This document shows, one piece after another, positions 5,321 through 7,624 of a stretch of 7,624 nucleotides of DNA (position 1 is its first letter; each line of letters begins with the position of its first letter). Made by a program: the position numbers and the translations under genes. The DNA comes from an uncultured Oscillospiraceae bacterium (GTDB lineage: Bacteria; Bacillota; Clostridia; Oscillospirales; Acutalibacteraceae). The notes under the pieces were generated by a model. That model saw only the letters and a program-made list of their open reading frames with translations, had not been told where the DNA came from and searched no databases. Location of the stretch: assembly GCA_910588415.1 (NCBI GenBank), contig CAJUPK010000125.1, positions 1 through 7,624 of the forward strand. Direction: 5' to 3'.

Positions 5321-6814
5321 ATGACAGTGGGCAAGTACGTTCTATCCATTGACCAGGGGACCACCAGCTCCCGGGCGGTGCTGTTTGACGCCCTGGGCGG
5401 CGTGGCCGGAATGGGGCAGAAGGAGTTCCGGCAGATCTATCCCCAACCAGGCTATGTGGAGCATGATGCGGTGCAGATCCTGCAGACCACCCTGTACGCC
5501 ATGCGCCAGGCAGTGGCCAGCGCTGGGGCCAGTGCGGGAGACATTGCGGCCATTGGTATCACCAACCAGCGGGAGACCACCGTGGCCTGGGACGCTGCCA
5601 CAGGCATCCCCATCTGCAACGCCATTGTGTGGCAGTGCCGCCGGACGGCTCCCGAGTGCCAGCGCCTGCAGGCTGCGGGCATGGCTGGGTACATCAAAGA
5701 GACCACGGGCCTGCTGATAGATCCCTACTTCTCCGGCACCAAGATGAAATGGATCTTGGACCATGTGCCTGCCGCCAAAGAGCTGGCCGCAAAGGAACGT
5801 CTGCGCTTTGGCACCATAGACTGCTGGCTGGCCTACTCCCTGACAGGCGGCCAGGCTTTTGTCACAGACGTGTCCAATGCCTCCCGCACCATGCTCATGG
5901 ACCTGCGCCGCCAGTGCTGGGACCAGACTCTTCTGGGGGAGCTGGGCATCCCGGAGAGCGCCCTGCCGGAGATTGTGGAGTGCGGCCAGGTAGTGGGGAC
6001 CTGCGGGGCAGACGTGCTGGGTCGGGAGATCCCCATTGCGGGCATGGCTGGCGACCAGCACGCGGCGCTGTTCGGCCAGTGCTGCTTTGAGAAGGGCATG
6101 GCCAAAAACACCTATGGCACAGGCTGCTTTGTGCTGATGAACACCGGGGAAGAGCCCGTGGCCTCCCAGGACCTGCTGACCACAGTGGCCTGGAAGCTGG
6201 GCGGCAGGACGGTGTACGCCCTGGAGGGCAGCGCCTTCAACGCGGGGTCAGCCATCCAGTGGCTGCGGGACGAGCTGGAGATTATCCAGACCCCTCAGGA
6301 AGCGGACCAGCTGGCCGAGACAGTGGAGGACACAGGCGGGGTCAGCTTTGTGCCAGCCTTTACCGGCCTGGGCGCCCCCTACTGGGACATGTACGCCCGG
6401 GGCGCCCTGCTGGGGGTGACCCGGGGCACCCGCCGGGCCCACCTGTGCCGGGCCGTGCTGGAGAGCATTGCCCTGGAGAGCTATGACCTGGTAAAGACCA
6501 TGGAGCGGGAGCTGGGGGTGGATATCCAGGAGCTGCGGGTGGACGGCGGCGCGTCCCGCAGCGCGTTCTTGATGCAGTACCAGTCGGACATGCTGGGCTG
6601 CACGGTGCGCAGGCCCCAGTGCCTGGAGACCACTGCTCTGGGCGCGGCCCTGCTGGCCGGGCTGACAGTGGGCCTGTGGGACAGCCCGGAGAAGCTCTCG
6701 GCCCTGTGGCGGGAGGACCGGGTATTTACCCCCTGCTGCTCTGAGCAGCGCCGGGAGCAGGACGTGGCCCGCTGGCACAAGGCCGTGGAGCGCAGCCGGG
6801 GCTGGGCGGAGTAA
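5321..6814 (+). CDS. glpK: glycerol kinase
   Basis: GlpK transfers a phosphate from ATP to glycerol, giving sn-glycerol 3-phosphate in the cytosol for glycolysis or lipid synthesis. The 497-residue product matches the usual length (about 496-502) and the FGGY sugar-kinase fold. N-terminal phosphate loop IDQGTTSSR (10-18), ITNQRETTVAWD (80-91), GTGCF (266-270), LEGSAFNAGSAIQWLRD (301-317), PAFTGLGAPYWD (345-356), VDGGASRS (407-414) and ETTALGAALLAG (436-447) are all present. Glycerol-binding residues known from E. coli are kept: Arg84, Glu85, Trp104, Tyr136 and the catalytic base Asp245 in GMAGDQHAALFGQ. The His that the phosphotransferase protein HPr phosphorylates in enterococcal GlpK (motif YHFxG just before the Asp) is replaced by Asp231. 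The E. coli IIA-Glc binding tail is not recognisable either. There is no glpF or glpD in view. It may be read from its own unseen promoter or through from the RND gene. ATG 5321 is chosen by its ribosome binding site. Confidence 0.96.
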   Translation: MTVGKYVLSIDQGTTSSRAVLFDALGGVAGMGQKEFRQIYPQPGYVEHDAVQILQTTLYAMRQAVASAGASAGDIAAIGITNQRETTVAWDAATGIPICNAIVWQCRRTAPECQRLQAAGMAGYIKETTGLLIDPYFSGTKMKWILDHVPAAKELAAKERLRFGTIDCWLAYSLTGGQAFVTDVSNASRTMLMDLRRQCWDQTLLGELGIPESALPEIVECGQVVGTCGADVLGREIPIAGMAGDQHAALFGQCCFEKGMAKNTYGTGCFVLMNTGEEPVASQDLLTTVAWKLGGRTVYALEGSAFNAGSAIQWLRDELEIIQTPQEADQLAETVEDTGGVSFVPAFTGLGAPYWDMYARGALLGVTRGTRRAHLCRAVLESIALESYDLVKTMERELGVDIQELRVDGGASRSAFLMQYQSDMLGCTVRRPQCLETTALGAALLAGLTVGLWDSPEKLSALWREDRVFTPCCSEQRREQDVARWHKAVERSRGWAE

Positions 6815-6841
6815 GACCTGCGGGGGCTGCTATAGATTCAT

Positions 6842-6864
6842 AATGAAAGATAGAATGAAAGATA
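6842..6864. repeat. short tandem repeat before the terminator
   Basis: AATGAAAGATA occurs at 6842-6852 and again at 6854-6864, separated by one base. It forms an A-rich spacer between the glpK stop and the terminator stem. No function is evident. Confidence 0.6.
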
Positions 6865-6898
6865 AAAAAACCGGGCCTGGGGACAGGCTCGGTTTTTT
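6865..6898. terminator. bidirectional intrinsic terminator between glpK and the PAP2 gene
   Basis: A 15-bp stem (AAAAAACCGGGCCTG, 6865-6879, with CAGGCTCGGTTTTTT, 6884-6898; one G-U pair) closes a GGGA loop. It ends in six T on the plus strand and in seven T on the minus strand, so it can stop transcription from both convergent genes. It starts 50 bases past the glpK stop and lies 20 bases past the PAP2 stop. Confidence 0.93.
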
Positions 6899-6918
6899 GT
6901 AGGAGGGGAGGTTTTGCT

Positions 6919-7494
6919 CTATGCTTCAGGCGGGGAGGAGCCTTTTTTCGTCCAGATCTGTTCCAGCCAAGGGAAAAACCAGGATGCGGCCAGACCGCAC
7001 AGCAGGCCCAGCAGGGAGCCGGCCAGCACATCCGTGGGATAGTGGACGAAGAGGAACACCCGGGAAAAGGCAATAAGCCCGGCCAGCACATAGGCCCCGG
7101 CCCCAAAGCGCTTATCCCTGCGGAAAACAGCGGTGGCAGCGGCAAAAGAGGCGCAGCTGTGGCCCGATGGGAAGGACCAGCCAGAGGGCGGGGGGATCAG
7201 CAGGGCAGTGTACTGGGGAAAGTCCTGAAAGGGGCGGGGGCGGCAGACAATATGCTTCAGGGCGACCTCGCCAATGAGAAGCCCGGCCAGCATGGCGGCC
7301 AGCATCACCTTGCCGGTGGCCCGCCAGCCAGTCTTTTTGCCCAGGGCAATCAGCAGCAGGGCCAGGGCAATCCAGAAAATGCCGCTCTCCCCCAGATAGG
7401 TGAGAAAGGGAAAGAGCAAGTCAGTGGCGGCATTGTGGCAGTGCTCCTGAATGAAGCGCATCACCGCCTGGTCAAAGGGATTCAGTTCGTCCAT
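6919..7494 (-). CDS. PAP2-family membrane phosphatase
   Basis: A 191-residue integral membrane enzyme of the type 2 phosphatidic acid phosphatase family, which removes phosphate from lipid phosphates on the outer face of the membrane. All three signature motifs are intact: Lys80-x6-Arg87-Pro88 (KHIVCRPRP), PSGH (109-112, with His112), and Ser144-Arg145-x5-His151-x3-Asp155 (SRVFLFVHYPTD). Hydrophobic segments fall at about 24-51, 62-79, 113-124, 133-150 and 156-175. The size and layout resemble BcrC/YbjG-type undecaprenyl pyrophosphate phosphatases, which recycle the cell-wall lipid carrier and can give bacitracin resistance. Phosphatidylglycerophosphate or another lipid could equally be the substrate, so no symbol is given. 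It is convergent with glpK and shares its terminator. ATG 7494 follows AGGAGG by 6 bases; the stop is TAG. Confidence 0.93.
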   Translation of the reverse strand: MDELNPFDQAVMRFIQEHCHNAATDLLFPFLTYLGESGIFWIALALLLIALGKKTGWRATGKVMLAAMLAGLLIGEVALKHIVCRPRPFQDFPQYTALLIPPPSGWSFPSGHSCASFAAATAVFRRDKRFGAGAYVLAGLIAFSRVFLFVHYPTDVLAGSLLGLLCGLAASWFFPWLEQIWTKKGSSPPEA

Positions 7495-7500
7495 GGGGGA

Positions 7501-7506
7501 CCTCCT
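7501..7506 (-). promoter_or_regulatory. ribosome binding site of the PAP2 gene
   Basis: Perfect minus-strand AGGAGG, followed by six bases (TCCCCC) and the ATG at 7494. Confidence 0.85.
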
Positions 7507-7569
7507 TAGGAAATAGAGATAGGGGCGTACCCGGCCCTAGAGTCTGTTTAAAAACCGGAGAAATGCTGG

Positions 7570-7597
7570 ATTTTAGGCTAGAAATGAGGGGTTTCAA
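7570..7597 (-). promoter_or_regulatory. promoter of the PAP2 gene
   Basis: On the minus strand, TTGAAA (7597-7592) and TAAAAT (7575-7570) each match the sigma-A consensus at five of six bases, with a 16-base spacer. Transcription would start near 7563, about 69 bases before the ATG. The -35 box lies inside an inverted repeat (7590-7608). Confidence 0.55.
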
Positions 7598-7608
7598 GGA
7601 AAGAAACC
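7590..7608. promoter_or_regulatory. inverted repeat over the -35 box, possible operator
   Basis: GGTTTC (7590-7595) and GAAACC (7603-7608) are perfect arms around seven bases and overlap the -35 element of the PAP2 promoter. The position would suit a repressor or activator site. The arms are short, so chance is a real alternative. Confidence 0.3.
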
Positions 7609-7624
7609 GGGATCACCGAAAGCT

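Noticed and set aside
5342..6061. 239-residue minus-strand open frame within glpK
   Set aside because: Shadow of the glpK coding frame, with no family similarity or initiation signal.
1185..6814. RND pump and GlpK as a functional glycerol system
   Set aside because: The genes are adjacent and co-directional, but no glycerol facilitator, dehydrogenase or shared regulator is present, and RND pumps are not known for glycerol transport; proximity alone is insufficient.
7042..7509. 155-residue plus-strand open frame over the PAP2 gene
   Set aside because: Antisense to a gene with all three PAP2 motifs; composition is an artefact of the opposite strand.

Overview
The window is GC-rich, low in foreign-looking sequence, and carries four complete protein genes with Gram-positive style signals: strong AGGAGG-type ribosome binding sites, an intrinsic terminator, and a stand-alone RND pump with no adaptor or outer-membrane partner gene beside it. 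Gene content, base composition and protein style fit a high-GC gut Clostridia lineage (Oscillospiraceae-like, for example relatives of Flavonifractor or Lawsonibacter). This placement is an inference from style, not a database match.

Layout. Bases 1-307 hold no gene. They are a dense set of hairpins and repeats, including a 34-base near-identical direct repeat (27-60 and 223-256), each copy enclosing the perfect stem-loop GTGGAGC-GCT-GCTCCAC. This looks like a dispersed intergenic repeat or a structured RNA. Bases 339-956 (minus) encode HisH, the glutaminase half of imidazole glycerol phosphate synthase, with its own promoter and no other his gene in view. A 228-base divergent region separates it from the main gene, 1185-5237 (plus), a 1350-residue RND (HAE1/AcrB-like) permease. 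Its first porter loop is interrupted by a roughly 325-residue Gln/Ala/Leu-rich predicted coiled coil. Bases 5321-6814 (plus) encode glycerol kinase GlpK, 83 bases downstream and possibly co-transcribed. A strong bidirectional terminator (6865-6898) separates glpK from a convergent PAP2-family membrane phosphatase at 6919-7494 (minus), which has its own promoter near the right edge.

The four genes do not form one pathway. HisH is housekeeping histidine synthesis, GlpK feeds glycerol into glycerol-3-phosphate, PAP2 dephosphorylates a lipid phosphate (perhaps undecaprenyl pyrophosphate), and the RND protein is an export pump. The most unusual item is the pump. Its long coiled-coil insert could act in a single-membrane cell as a built-in extension through the wall, replacing the missing adaptor. 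It also has an altered proton-relay set (Asp-Asn / Asn-Asn) and a Met/Gly-rich segment where AcrB has its Phe-containing switch loop. A second point is that GlpK lacks the phosphorylatable His of classical Firmicutes glycerol kinases. A third is the repeat and hairpin cluster at the left edge.
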